Shown: positions 9,475 to 21,495, numbered from the stretch's first letter. The stretch is DNA of 64,000 nt from Ciona intestinalis (GCF_000224145.3 NW_004190384.2:20349-84348); one strand, 5' to 3'. Translations and numbers: made by a program. The notes: generated by a model not told the origin, from the sequence alone.

Positions 9475-9996
9475 GTTCCCAAACTTATGAAATCGCGGGC
9501 CAATATGTGAAATCATAATTATGCGACGGGCCGCCAAGCGAAGAAGGTTTTCCTCGCTATATTTGCGACGCGACGCGTATTGGCGAAAATGCGGTTATAA
9601 CGAATACTGTTAGGTCAGGAAGTTTGACGAATATGCTGTTAATAAACAACGATTCTGGAATAGATTAAACTTCGTACTTGCAGAATAAAAGACAAAGTTT
9701 CACAGTTTTTTTTTATTGAATCATGTCGTGAAAGCATGTTACCGATAGTTAAGAAATGAACGAAAAACGAAAAGTAGGCTATTTATAGATCAATCATGCT
9801 TTTTACTTTGACTTGTGCAGTTGGGATTTCTGTGAAATTATTTTTGTAAAACGAGGTTTCAATTTTGTACAATTAATTCTTAGCACAGCCCCCAGGTGAC
9901 TATCTGTTAATCTGGTACGAAGTTTTGATTTGTTGATATTCATCACGGAAACGTCTGTCACAGAGTACGTGATCCAAACAAACAGCCATTTCTTTG
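9475..9996 (-). mobile_element. hAT transposon 3' end with hATC dimerisation domain
   Basis: On the minus strand a frame at about 9800-9990 reads SVMNINKSKLRTRLTDSHLG then AVLRINCTKLKPRFTKII. This matches the C-terminal dimerisation region of hAT transposases of the ZBED5/GTF2IRD2/FAM200 kind (FS.MN..KSK.R.RLTDEHL...LR). The outer end at about 9475 reads CAGGGGTTCCCAAACTTATG followed by a GCGGGCC motif, a terminal inverted repeat typical of this hAT group. The rest of the transposase is lost in the N run (9997-10046) or absent. Confidence 0.75.
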
Positions 9997-10046
9997 NNNN
10001 NNNNNNNNNNNNNNNNNNNNNNNNNNNNNNNNNNNNNNNNNNNNNN
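9997..10046. other. assembly gap (50 N)
   Basis: Run of N separating the hAT C-terminal frame (minus) from an unrelated plus-strand frame. Confidence 0.99.
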
Positions 10047-10250
10047 GAAATTAGATAGACTAGACCACTTTGGTAAATTTGTGGTGGCACAATTAGGAGA
10101 AAAACCTGCAGAGCTTGTGGAGGCGTACATGAAGGAAATAAGCAGTCTTCTTTTTGCGGATTGTATTTTGGAGCTTAATGTTGCACAACAGTCCACTTAG
10201 TTATTGTCTGAGTATTTCCTTTAATGTTATTTTTATTTCGTTTTAATAAA
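10047..10250 (+). pseudogene. C-terminal exon fragment, BESS/MADF-like
   Basis: After the gap a plus frame reads KLDRLDHFGKFVVAQLGEKP then AELVEAYMKEISSLLFAD and stops at 10200. An AATAAA lies at 10245. The pattern D.FG..VA..L......A...I..LLF resembles the C-terminal BESS-type motif of MADF proteins, which in animals are often carried by Harbinger-type transposons. Too short for certainty. Its start is hidden in the gap. Confidence 0.35.
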
Positions 10251-10489
10251 ATTGAAAAATGATAAAAAATACATGAAGTTGACTTTTTGTGAGGAAATGT
10301 TTGAGGTGACACAAAAAACCTTGCAGGTGTGCGTATACGCCCGGACAGCCGCGCAAGAGCGCCGCAGACTGTCTGGGGATTTCCCGGCCGCAGCCGCAAT
10401 TGTTTCTAGTGTGCATCCTGCTTTATGCTTAAGCCTGTTCGATATGACGATTATGCAACCTAACTTTTCTTCTCCCTTCAATATTATTA

Positions 10490-10795
10490 TATTGGTTGAG
10501 GAGAATGTTTTACTTACTGTTTTCGTGTCTGCTAACTGTAGACATATCGCGCATTGCGCGCTCTAAGCATTGATGCCCAGGGTTGCCTTGGCGCCGCGTG
10601 TCCTTTTCTTGTGCTAGACTTATCGTGCTGTGCAGTGTTCACTGTATATAGTAATAGTATGCGAAGGTTGTGTTGTGTTGAGTATGAATGGAGTACCTTA
10701 TAATTACGTTGTATATATTGTTCGTTTGCAGATGCAGTCCAATAAAGCCTATATTATTGAAGCTTGTAATTAGGTTACGACATATCTCTTCCAGT
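10490..10795 (+). repeat. possible solo LTR
   Basis: A stretch with an AATAAA at 10741 ends in GGTTACGACA, the same ending seen near the close of the Gypsy LTR at about 23,535. No coding parts are near. If correct it is a fossil solo LTR. The left border is not defined. Confidence 0.25.
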
Positions 10796-13104
10796 TATCC
10801 CCATCATCTAATTTGGAAGGCTGTTGGTATGTAGAGTAGGCCACCTCTAACACATCTTAATTGAGACAAACTGGGTCAAAGTTTTTAGTTGGCACTGTCG
10901 GGCATCTTCTGGCAAACCTGTTCCTGCTCTCGACAGTAAACACTTTCCTGCGCTGCAGCCATGCACTACTAGCAGAGATCATACTGACACACCTGCCTGC
11001 GTAACATTTTTAAACTGTTCTAAAAAAACAACTACAACTGCTTAACTGACGCAGAGTAAATCTGAACACATTCTTACCAATTGGTATTCTGACATTTGTC
11101 CACGGTTAGTATTGCTTCCGGGACATTACACTTTCTTCCGTCGGCTCGTTCGATTCAGGCTCGTATCGGTAAAGTGTAATCATAGATACTCTAAGTATGT
11201 AGATACGAAACTAATGTATCGCCGTCGTCACGGTTGGTTGATTCTTACTGGGGCTGTCGTAAACCAATGTATACATATATGATAAACATTGCGTAAAAGA
11301 TTAGTTGCACAATGTTACCAAAAGAATTGGTGCTTGCATAGCGAGATTCAGTTCATGCAGGGTAAGTTAACTAAATATCGGTAGGTGGTCCATTTAAGAC
11401 GAAAGCAGAAAGTAATTAATAATTGATGCAGGAAGTATAATAATAATTTTATTTGAACAGTATAGGTACAATAACTACAAAATGGCTCCATTATTTTGCT
11501 CTGTTCCTGATTGCAACACAAGATATAGTAAAAACAGTAAAAATACCATATTTTTAATTGCCAATACAGACATGATAAATCCAAAATCTGAAAATTATGC
11601 TTATTTTTTTAATCTTCGCAAGTTCATTCTTTCTTTGCGGGGACCACAGTGTAAAACAGACAATATTTTATCTTAACTACACATAAACCAATTAACTACA
11701 CATAAACCAATGTGGAATTTGCGACATCTATTTTACCAGTTATGATTTTATTACAGGTAAATATGTTTCAACATTGCTTTTGTCTTTCAAATTCATTACG
11801 ATATTCTGGAGAAACAGAATATTTGTATGCTAAATTTCAACTAACCAACTCATTTTTTTAGGTGAAAAAGGTCGCAAAAAACTTTCACTAAATGCAATTC
11901 CATAAAAAAATCGTCCACAAAAATCGATTACCACCGAACCCTACGGTGCCAAGAAGGATACTACTAAAACATGAACTTCCTAAGAATAAAGGGTATAGTT
12001 CTTTTATACAAATAGTTGCAGCTGCCAAAAAGTTTTAAAAAAAGTGAAAATGGCTGGGTCCTTTGTCAAGATGATGATAGAGTAGTAAACAAAACTTATT
12101 AAATATATTTAACTACGCTGACATATTTTTGTTTCAGGTAACTTTCAGATACTGTACCACTGTAATTTCAAATTTTGAGTTGTTTTTTACTATGGTTTGC
12201 TTGTGCCACTTGGTAAATGGAGCAACATAAAACTTGAATATGTCACCATCTACAGCATTAAATAGATTCTATATAATATTTTATTAATAGAAATTGTTAT
12301 TCAGTACTTCGTCAAGTCAGAAATATTATTATTGCATTTTTCCAAATTTTTCAGTTTTAAAGGTTTTCGGCATGAGGTTAAAGATGCAATAGTGGTTAGC
12401 TAATAAGGTGGTGGGGGAAGACTGTTCACTAGCACCCCTAAATAAGGTGTAACTGACCATCCTGTTGCTGAGTATGTGAAAGTGAGGATTATTCTTTTTG
12501 AAACTGTAATGGTCACTTACACGTAAAAAAATATTGAAACTCTTTTACAAGCTTAGGCACTGGAATCATCTTGATCAAAATCTATGGCCCCAAAATGTAT
12601 TTCAACATATTGCCAAAACAATTGGGGGGTTGGCAAAGAAGCAGCAAGAAATAATCATAACAAAAGTTTTGTCCGTTCTTGCATTAGCGTACAGATTGCA
12701 TAACTCGCCGTCTCGTTTATTCGACAAAATGACATCAACATCACAATACAGATAACAGTGAGAACATCAAGCATTACCTGGACCGGCTGTGCCCATACAG
12801 CACTGGAAGGGCTTATAAAATGGCAACACCTGAAAATGCAAGATGGCATTACACACGAAAAGAACATTATACAGCAAGGCGAAGTTTCTCCGCATTGGCG
12901 CATTGTTATACAGGGCCCATTTACAAGAAACAATCAAGTCGGAACGCCGCATACACACGCCGCATACACACGCCGCATACACATTACGCTGGACATAATC
13001 ACATTATTGCATATTTTGCCTAAGAATGTCAAGTATTCAGTAATTCAATATTGGAAGTCATTCTGGTCGGTGTTTTTGCACTGGGGAGCTTATGTTATGA
13101 TCCT
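10796..13104. other. mostly unassigned, one weak THAP-like start
   Basis: No gene can be supported. At 11482 a plus frame starts MAPLFCSVPDCNTRYSKNSK, which recalls the C-x4-C opening of THAP domains, but nothing after it matches. Short A-rich and T-rich runs, a duplicated TTAACTACACATAAACCA (11672-11710) and a short CACACGCCGCATA repeat (about 12950-12980) are the only structure seen. Confidence 0.4.
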
Positions 13105-13217
13105 CAGTTTTTCATATGATGCTCTTGAAGATGAAAAATAATCAAATGAGTGAATGACCTGACTTTTCATATGATGCTCTTGAAGATGAAAAATAATCAA
13201 ATGAGTGAATGACCTGA
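13105..13217 (+). repeat. 56-bp tandem duplication
   Basis: The unit CTTTTCATATGATGCTCTTG...GAATGACCTGA is present as two adjacent copies. Confidence 0.8.
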
Positions 13218-13247
13218 CAAGTGCTCACCAGAATACACAAGCTTACC

Positions 13248-13430
13248 AACTAAATAAGCTGTCGCATTTGAACTTCTTCTATATAGTCAGCACTCGAGGG
13301 AAACTTTGCATATATGGCTTGCTGCAATGATAATAAACTGCCTAAGCTGTTGCATTTAAATTTCTGTATAGTCAGCACTCGGTGGAAGCTTTGCATGTAT
13401 GGCTTGCTGCAATAAACTGCCTATCCTATG
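13248..13430 (+). repeat. diverged tandem repeat, period about 90-100 bp
   Basis: Two copies of a unit containing AAGCTGTYGCATTTRAA...TATAGTCAGCACTCG...TATGGCTTGCTGCAAT...AAACTGCCT, differing at several positions. Confidence 0.7.
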
Positions 13431-13812
13431 CTATTCTTGGCCATCTGTCCAGCCAACGAAGAAATTAGAATTATAAAGCTAAGATGAAAAACATTAATGA
13501 TGGAAAATACTTTTAAACTTTGATGTCAAATAAAAGTACCCTGAATGTCTGGATAGTGGAAATGTATTTTCCTGGACTGGATAATTACAAATGAAATTAA
13601 GCAGGGAAGGAATATTGTTTAAACCGTTGGAATCAAACTGTTTGGGACACGCAATTTGTTGTTCCATGGAATGGACTGCAGTCATCTTAACCTCTATTGG
13701 TTACATGTGGTAAACAGAAAATTGGTGTTTTATCACCTGCATTAAACCCACTTGTACAACCTTTCACATAACAAGCCATACACATGATTTCTCACTAAAT
13801 CTTGCATACACC

Positions 13813-13985
13813 AGCGCCGTGGCATAGTGGTTAGCGCGCCTAGTTGGGTTCAAGGCTCGTCGCTGCTACCATTGTAGGGTATGTGTCCTTGGGAAAAAAA
13901 TCCGCCCTCAAAAAATAATCACCCACGTAGTAACATACATGGTAACTCGTAAGCTGGCACGTGGTGTTAAACGACTGTCGTTTTA
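13813..13985 (+). repeat. tRNA-derived SINE
   Basis: The head GCGCCGTGGCATAGTGGTTA then GCGCGCC is a tRNA A-box-like start, and GGTTCAAGGCT is a B box. The body has the GCTGCTACCATTGT / TGTGTCCTTGGG and GTAAGCTGGCAC blocks found at other sites in this window. It is not a tRNA gene because the spacing is wrong and there is no cloverleaf 3' half. Confidence 0.85.
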
Positions 13986-16069
13986 GTTACATACAAGCAT
14001 TTTGTTATACAAAATGTATACATGTAACCTGTCTTAAACTGACATTACCTTTACCAGCATATACAGACCACAAATTCTTTTTAATTTGACCCACCCCTTT
14101 TATTGTACAAATGTAAATGTGTTTTTTAAAATTACAATTTTATCAAAAAATAAACTCATATTACAATTTTTAAATTTATGTGACTTGGTGCAACTTAACA
14201 GTTTAAGAAGGGAAATTCAAAAGTTATCCTTTATTTTTGATTTTTTGACTGTGTCGATCTGTTCTGCTATCCTAATAACTAATACGTCATTTCTAAAGTT
14301 TTTTTAATAAAGCAGAAATAGGCCTTTTTATAAGATCAATATTAGGATTATCGGACAAAAAAAAACAAAGTCAAAAAGGGGTTTTCCAAAGCAAGCAGTC
14401 TACTTAAATTCAAAATAAACTGAGGAGTAGGTCTTGTAGTTCAGAGAATATTAACACTATCTAATGCGATAATCTGTCATATAACTCATCAAAACTGTCT
14501 ACAATTCGTACAAGCGCTGCAAAAACATTCGCTTCCAGTTTCGAGAGAAGCGATGTCCTGTTATAGAGGGCGCCATGCTTTAGACAGATTTGGCTTACAT
14601 GATATTTCCTTTAGGAGAGTTTATGCACACAAAATTAGAGTGGAAGATCCTACATATTTGCGGCGCGGCTTTTTCTCAGGCGTCGCGCCCGCACTTTCTC
14701 GCTTTTTGTAGTTAAATTCGGGCGCGTAATTCAAGAGCGGGGGTTATAGCGTTATTTGAGGCATGTAGAAATGTTAACAACCAGCTATCTGTTTAGCCCT
14801 CCTTCAAATACTACACACATTTTAGTTAAAGAGTTTTTATTCAAATTACACAAAACAATGAATGCATGAAAGTAAGGACAGTCGTAACACGAGTTCCTTA
14901 TTTCTGCAACAATATTCTTTGGGCTTTCTGAGGATTTTATTAAAATTTTTCTAATCACTTCAGCAGAAGCAATGTAGTCAGCAGAATACCTGTCACAAAT
15001 AAGAGAAAAACGTAAACTTCTATTCCATACAGTGTTGTTCTACAGGCAGTAAATTAATTTGTTAAAGGTAAATTAAGTTCTGATTTAAAAATATACAAAA
15101 TATATACAACTCTTATAAACGCACCACAAGTTTGATCCCCATTTTTTTAATACAGGACAAAGCCATGTTGGTTCTTGGCACTTATATGGTCATATTCCTT
15201 TTTTTTAATATTTAAACAGTTGCAATGAAACCATCTATGACATGAGTCTCATCCAATCTAAAAAAAATCGTTTCTTTTGGATTCACATGCTATAATTTAG
15301 AAAAAAGTATTGTTACCTATAAACACGATTAATTACGTTTTTCACATATGCTGCACACCTCTTCTAAGTTATCTAAATTACAATGGAATAAAACATTATA
15401 TAACCATTTTTTGCCTACATAAAAAAACAGTGGGATCCATACTTGAAACATTAAAAATTTGTTGCGCTATCATTCTTGTTTGCAAAATATTTGATGTATC
15501 AAACCAAACATTTTTTTTCTGGAACTCAAAAAAGCCTCAGCAATCTAAAAAAATACATCATTCTTGTTTAAGCAGTCAACATTTTGTTGCTCCTACGTAT
15601 TTATTCGTACGACAATAAAATCCCAATGCATATAAACAGCAGTAAATTTTTGAATTGTATGTAAGTGGCTTACATGTACATTTAAAATAAATAAAATGCA
15701 TAGCGAACTTAAATACAGGCCAGACCAAACGTACGCACCATGCAAAAAACTAGAGGCCATTGTGCCGCATGGAAGGCTTTGTCTGTAACGTGACATCGTG
15801 ACATTTTCATGACCAAATCACCAATTATCACATATGCATCTTCCAGAGAATTCTTTAAATATATACAACTAATAATAATCTCTAAATACTTGATATCCGC
15901 TGGTTTAAAATCCATCTAATAAAAATAGAAAGAAACTGTTTATTACACAGTGTAAGCATGGTGATATATATTAACTTCGAAAAATGAAATCGAGATAGTA
16001 TCAATTAGGATAATTTTTTCTTGCTTTCTCTTTGGCTGCGAAGTGTAGAAGGTTTTTAAAAAGAATGTT
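13986..16069. other. unassigned AT-rich DNA
   Basis: No gene supported. It may hold the remaining exons of the minus-strand THAP gene that starts near 16.5 kb: a minus frame at 15709-15915 reads DFKPADIKYLEIIISCIYLK with no known motif. A GC-rich patch (GCGGCGCGGC...CGTCGCGCCC) lies at 14660-14700. Otherwise only poly-T tracts. Confidence 0.4.
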
Positions 16070-16520
16070 TCATAAGAAAAGAGATTTTAAAACGTTAAAA
16101 TTATAGAAGTCTGAAATGTCTAAAGGGATGCTATACGAAGATTCGACAAGTGAGTGGTGCAACATGGCGAAATAAAACACCCATTGACAGACGCAATCAC
16201 AAGGGATGGTTAAGCCACCACGAGTGGTGGTGGTACGAGGCATCTTAATGGTGTTCTCTGTAGGCAGCAAGCTTGGTAAAATACCTCCGAACACACATAG
16301 AGCATTTTTCGGACGAAACTTTCCATAGTTTTGATTTTTTCATAATCAACAGGCCAGTGCCTCTCACAAACAACAGTATTTGTTTTATCCGGTGTATTGT
16401 TTCGTGGTATAATGGTTAACCAAAGCTTTTGCTCAGCTTTACTCCTTGGCAGTCTAAAATGTGCTTGCTTTCTGTTGTAATTGCCCTGCATCCTGTTACG
16501 CAACATTAAAACTTGATATA
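16070..16520 (-). pseudogene. THAP-domain N-terminus, frameshifted
   Basis: On the minus strand the sequence reads CVTGC in one frame and QGNYNRKQAHFRLPRSKAEQ, then KLWLTIIPRNN...TVVCERHWPVDY in the next, followed by a basic linker (LPTENTIKMPRTTTTRG). This is a THAP zinc finger: C-x3-C, FRLP, W, then C-x2-H with DY after it. The first Cys pair and the rest lie in different frames, a one-base slip. A further shift separates 16070-16294 from 16210-16527. THAP domains of this kind are carried by DNA transposons as well as host genes; the surroundings favour a transposon. Confidence 0.65.
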
Positions 16521-16965
16521 CCTGCAATACACGCTGACAGATTATTGACTAACTCACAACCAGTTAGCTATAAATACTGTACGGACATTATAGCATTAAA
16601 TTCAGAACACATTTTATAGTGTACCGCAGACTACCGGTATCTTAAACTCATTAAAGCAGCCCAAATAATCAAAACTTTCCAGCTTAACAACTTCTGCCTT
16701 GTTATTTTGGACTATTGGATAAATTTTGTGGAATTTGCCATAGGGTGGCGTAGGTCATAAATATAAACGCCCAAACAAGTTCTTAAATAAAAAATTAACT
16801 TCGTAAATTCGTGTTTTTTTAAATCGCATCGTTTTAACGTTTAACCAGCTAGAAATGTTGTATACACGACATTAAAAACCAAATATAAAAGATCGAGTTT
16901 TTGCTCTATTAGTTTGTATTTGAGCAGGAAAAACTACAATACGAACCATAGATACCTAAACCACA
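16521..16965. other. no recognisable feature
   Basis: AT-rich sequence between the THAP fragment and the first family R repeat; nothing seen. Confidence 0.5.
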
Positions 16966-17547
16966 GAAATAAAAAAACGCGCAACTGCACAAAACTGTGA
17001 TATATTCTTTTTTCTATTCACGTGGCCGCCAACTCCGTCCCCATTTCGCTTGATCTCCGTTGTAAAAGACAGTATTTTTGGGAAGTTTTAGCTGTTTATT
17101 TAAAAAACTACACCATTTATTCAAGTTTATTAGGTCAGTTTAGTTATTTAGTAGGTTAACGCTCACAGTTTACTCTTGTTTAGAAAATTTAGTTATTTAA
17201 AAAAATTAATTAAAAATCATTAAACAAACACGGTTTGTTAGAAATAAGTATAGAAAATATTTGTTTTACCCTATAACTTTAAAATTTAGTTATTTAAAAA
17301 AATTAATTAAAAATCCTTAAACAAACGGTTTGTTAGAAAATATTGTTTTACCCTATAACTTTAAATTAAGTCAAAAACTACATAAAACGCCATCTGACTA
17401 CAATAGTAAACGGGAAAATCGAAAAAAAAACTACATAAAATGCCATCGATTCTATTGATAGTAAACGGGAACGACCTGCGAAAGAGAGAGAGTGTATCAC
17501 CTCTCTCCTTTGCCCACATTAGAGATGCGCGTTCTACTCCTTTTTAT
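16966..17547 (+). repeat. family R interspersed repeat, copy 1
   Basis: Starts near GAAATAAAAAAACGCGCAACTG, then GTGATATATTCTTTTTTCTA, GGCCGCCAACTCCGTCCCCA and TTTAGCTGTTTATTT, and ends at GAGATGCGCGTTCTACTCC. The same order is found at 18255, 25588, 38131 and inverted at 38622. No coding capacity and no clear terminal inverted repeat. An internal block (AAATTTAGTTATTTAAAAAA, near 17190 and 17281) is duplicated here. Confidence 0.8.
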
Positions 17548-17927
17548 TATATAGATATGAAACAGGCGAAAAAATTTAGACAAGTCACGCTTCAATGAGA
17601 AAGGGCAGAATTAAATAATTTCAAATCCCCTTAGACTGCTTGGAGACATCAGATCAAATATTTTCGAATAAAATTAAAAACTACATAAAATGCCATCGAT
17701 TCTATTGATAGTAAACGGGAACGACCTGCGAAAGAGAGAGAGTGTATCACCTCTCTCCTTTGCCCACATTAGAGATGCGCGTTCTACTCCTTTTTATTAT
17801 ATAGATATGAAACAGGCGAAAAAATTTAGACAAGTCACGCTTCAATGAGAAAGGGCAGAATTAAATAATTTCAAATCCCCTTAGACTGCTTGGAGACATC
17901 AGATCAAATATTTTCGAATAAAATTGT
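17428..17927 (+). repeat. identical 250-bp tandem duplication
   Basis: The unit AAACTACATAAAATGCCATC ... ATTTTCGAATAAAATT is present twice with a period of 250 bases and no difference that I can see. The unit contains the end of family R copy 1 plus about 130 bases of flank. Confidence 0.9.
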
Positions 17928-18254
17928 GTCCAAGAACTTTAACAAGTACATGCATCATAAACTGCATTACTTTATTCCATTTGTCATGAAAAGTACGCAA
18001 CGCATTAGTATAGCATATATATATAGCATAAATTTACACAATCAGCGGCCTTAACAGCCTCTGTTTTTTAAAGTACAAAAAGTTTGTGTGAGCAGTGAAA
18101 ATCAGAATTAAGATTAAATAAGTGAGAAATTCAGTAAGGACAACGAGGATCCCTTTTCTTGGGACTATTAACTACTTCGGTTTGTATGCCAGGTAGCTGA
18201 TACTGGAAACCTATTTGCTGATCCACACTCATAATGGCAACTATAATGTATATA

Positions 18255-18712
18255 TTCTTTTTTCGTGATATATTCTTTTTTCTATTCACGTGACCGCCAA
18301 CCCCGTCCCCATTTCGCTTGGTCTCCATTGTAAAAGATAGGCGCATAGTAGTTTTAGAAGGTTTTAGCTGTTTATTTCAAAAACTACACCAACTATTCAA
18401 GTTTATTAGGCCAGTTCAGATATTTGGTAGGTTAACGCGCTTACAGTTTACCACTTTTTAGGAAATTTAATTATTTAATAAATTTAATTAAAAACCTTCA
18501 AACAAACGGTTTGTTAGGAATATATACATATTGGAAAATAGTTGTTTTACACTATAACTTTAAATCAAGTCATAAAACGAAGAATAACTACATAAAACGC
18601 CCTTGTTTCCATTGACTACAATGGTAAACGGGAACGACCCGCGAAAGAGAGAGAGTGTATCGTGCTCTCTCCTTTACCGACATTGGAGATGTGCGTTCTA
18701 TTCTTTTTTATT
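18255..18712 (+). repeat. family R interspersed repeat, copy 3
   Basis: Runs from CGTGATATATTCTTTTTTCT to GAGATGTGCGTTCTATTCT with all blocks of copy 1. Its right end touches the 3' end of the minus-strand LINE. The short stretch before it (17,928-18,254) holds nothing else I recognise. Confidence 0.8.
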
Positions 18713-18950
18713 TCTGTGGGCGTGGCACGCCATGGGCCCTAGGATTTACGCCATAATTGACCCATTACCCCCAACACCCGGGGTGCTACTGCATGGACCT
18801 TCCCAGTTTAAGGAGCCTGGCGCTATTCTTTTTTATTTCTGGGGGCGTGGCACGCCATGGGCCCTAGGATTTGGGCCATAATTGACCCATTACCCCCAAC
18901 ACCCGGGGTGCTACTGCATGGACACCTTCCCAGTTTAAGGAGCCTGGCGC
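18699..18950 (-). repeat. 125-bp tandem duplication in the LINE 3' UTR
   Basis: The unit TATTCTTTTTTATTTCTGTG ... AAGGAGCCTGGCGC occurs twice with a period of 125 and few differences. On the minus strand it would end in AAATAAAAAAGAATA, an A-rich LINE tail. Confidence 0.8.
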
Positions 18951-19019
18951 TTCCCCGAAGGTAGGCGACAAGGGCTTTAATGGTGATGGATGGGAGATCT
19001 TCCCTTGACAGCTCGGTCA

Positions 19020-19495
19020 AGTTTAGATGCTCCCGTCTTGCGTTCGTATATGCTGGACATATGCCAACATAATAAAAGGATCTTCCTCGTCACAGATGGG
19101 ACTCTCACTTTTTTTAAGTTTATGCAGATGACTGGCAAACATGCGATGCCCTGTTATCACTTGAAGAATGGAACGTAACGTTTGCCTTGGCAGCTTCAGG
19201 AGTTGTTTGGAAAAACACCTGCTAATGTTTCTCCTATACTCCTTCGTCTGCCTGCAGCCGTCATGTTTTGTCGCCCAATCAGCACTTGCCTCTAATGCTC
19301 TTGTAGGGGTTGTCCTGAAACAAGAAGTAATTGTAAGGCATGCCAGTCGCTGGCACTTCCTGAGTTTTTCCTGCAGGGTAGTGCTGAACGTGCTCTGACC
19401 CACACCATGCAGGCATAAGAGAGCATTGGTTGTACAACTTGGCAGTAAAGCCACATCATGGACTTAGGATTCAGGCCCCAGCGTGTGCTCACCGC
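19020..19495 (-). pseudogene. LINE C-terminal region
   Basis: Frames read WGLNPKSMMWLYCQVVQPML, CQRLACLTITSCFRTTPTRA, and KHDGCRQTKEYRRNISRCFS then LRSILQVITGHRMFASHLHK. This is the known post-RT end of LOA/Jockey-type elements, in which a cysteine/histidine motif (C..C.E....H....C) closes the protein; only SPICDEED of it can be seen. Confidence 0.65.
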
Positions 19496-19499
19496 ACGG

Positions 19500-20735
19500 C
19501 GTCATTGAGCTAGGGACATAGTCGCAGTCTTGATGCGGTTGATACAGTGGGGTTTCCATGTTAACAGTGGGGTTTCCATGTTAGTGCTGAATCCAGAGTG
19601 ATGCCAAGGTATTTGACCTCACTGGACAGCTTAAGTAGTTCATTGTTTAGCGTTAGTGGCTTTATAGACCATTTACGCCGCTTGGTGAACATGACAACCA
19701 CCGTTTTTGCTGGGGCAAAAGTCAGGTAGTTGGTTTTCGCCCATTTCTCGAGACGTTGAAGTGCCGATTGGGCGATGTCACCTACAACACTAGCTACCGG
19801 TCCTGTGACAGTTATGCAGACATCATCCGCATAGGCCTGTACTTTCGCAGCATCTTATGAGGTGAATTGAAGTAAGAGGGTGTCAACAACTAGGTTCCAC
19901 AGGATTGGTGGGCATCCTTTTGTTACACGCTTGACTTCCGTGTGACCATGGATCTCCGCAGTTGCCACGCGGTTGCGGAGCATGTTGGATATCCATCGTA
20001 TGACTTTCCCATGCACATGACGAGACCGTAGAGGTTCTTCAATCATAGATTCGAAAGTTGCGTTAGAAAAAGCATCTTCAATGTCCAAAAAGATCCCAAG
20101 ACCAAATTGGCCGTTGAAAACAGCCTTCTCAAATTTAGTGGTCACTGCATGTAGTGAATTCTCTATCGAGACGCNCAGGTCTGTAAGTATATTGGTATAT
20201 TTCAGTGAAGATGAATATAGGTTTTTGAGGTGGGGTACCAGGATGTCGATTCCTCTCTGTAGTAAAACAGGGTATATCTTATCCAGGCCTGCACTTTTGT
20301 AAGGATCAAATGATTTGAACACAAGTGAAGGATCAGTGTGCTGATGTCGATGGGAGATGTTCACATCATCCGGGAGTGTGCATCGAACAGGACGTTTAGC
20401 GCTTCACCAGGTGCGAAGGTAAAATCCCCGTTTGGTTTGCGCAGCGACCCAATTTGGTGTGACTTCGAACCTTTTAGTACACGATGAACGCATGGCTGCT
20501 GGAAGGTTGTTTACTTCGCTGCAGATCTTGCGCCAGGAAGCACGTTTGCTTGATCGAATCTTCGCTTTGTAGGCTCGAGTTGCTTCCTTCGAAGCACTCC
20601 AGTCTGAAGCAGATTTGGATCGGAAAGCTTTCTTTGTGAGCGCTTTGCCAACTTTCGCAATGAAGTTAGGTCTGCAGACCACCAGCTGCTCTGTCGGCGA
20701 GTTGAGGATCTCATTACCAGGCGGCATGAACACTC
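19500..20735 (-). pseudogene. LINE reverse transcriptase
   Basis: Minus frames read FKSFDPYKSAGLDKIYPVLL, then ENSLHAVTTKFEKAV, LGIFLDIEDAFSNATFESMI, VTKGCPPILWNLVVDTLL, and at about 19,830 AYADDVCITVTG, the YADD catalytic box, followed by LEKWAKTNYLTFAPAKTVVV and EVKYLGITLDSAL. All RT blocks are in order. One frame change separates 19,855 from the YADD part, one N lies at 20175, and a few residues of the GCPQG box are altered. Confidence 0.75.
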
Positions 20736-20739
20736 AAAC

Positions 20740-21345
20740 GCAGATGAGATAGCTCTCTCCACTACCATGGAGCACTTCTCAAGTTCTTCCACGGTAGTCG
20801 GAAGCTTATGAGGAATCCCGGAAACTGAGGAGAAAATAAAATGGTTATTTTTATTATTATTGGTAGCTTGCACACTGTCAGCATGGTACTCATCAGAAAT
20901 TCTAGGAGTGCAGTTCCTCTGTTGTTACAGTCGGAGAGTTGGCATCCGTGCCAATAATGACGTTGGTGTTGTTCAGTTCACAATGGGTGATCAGGTCTTG
21001 CACCAGCTGAGAAGGAGGGGGCATTTCCGTCGTCACCTGGCATGCAAACTGAGGAGAAAATAAAATGGTTTTATTTTTATTATTATTGGTAGCAACAGCA
21101 ATAGAGTGCACATGTCCCTGTTCGTAAATTGAGCCAGTGGCCATGTGACGAGGTTGATGGATGCTATAACACATGTTTTCGGATGTATTGAAGTCACATG
21201 GGAGAAGATCGTTGTCGATGTTGGGGAATATCGAACTTTACCATGCAAGCAATATGGTTCTTGAACAAGAGCTATAAATGTGTGCCCCTCTGCGTTCAGC
21301 TTGGCCATTAGTTCAGTGGCGGCTGCTATACAGTGGTGCAAGTTG
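20740..21345 (-). pseudogene. LINE AP endonuclease fragment
   Basis: The minus frame MHHCIAAATELMAKLNAEGH then TFIALVQEPYCLHGKV is the start of the AP-like endonuclease (N.....A...L.......ALVQEP). Further on come NNTNVIIGTDANSPTV (the GTDAN block). Two copies of a 45-bp insert starting near 20823 and 21048 (ACTGAGGAGAAAATAAAATG then GTT...ATTATTATTGGTAGC) break the domain. Confidence 0.6.
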
Positions 21346-21495
21346 ATTTGGTAACAGGCAATGCCCTGTACGCTTAGCCCGTCTTTAGAGCACCATCCTG
21401 ATTGTTCGGGTTGGTTTCCTGCCCAGGTGACTCGCTTCCTTCTTCTGCCGCCTTCGCCTGGCTACCAACAAGGTTGATAAGCCCGAAAAGGAAGT

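Noticed and set aside
12534-12755. 73-aa plus frame
   Set aside because: No motif, low-complexity codon pattern and no splice context; chance frame.
13813-13985. tRNA gene (A and B boxes)
   Set aside because: The same head occurs in several diverged copies with a common body and no tRNA 3' half, so it is a SINE.
18603-18881. 92-aa plus frame
   Set aside because: Runs through family R and the duplicated LINE 3' UTR; a product of repeats.
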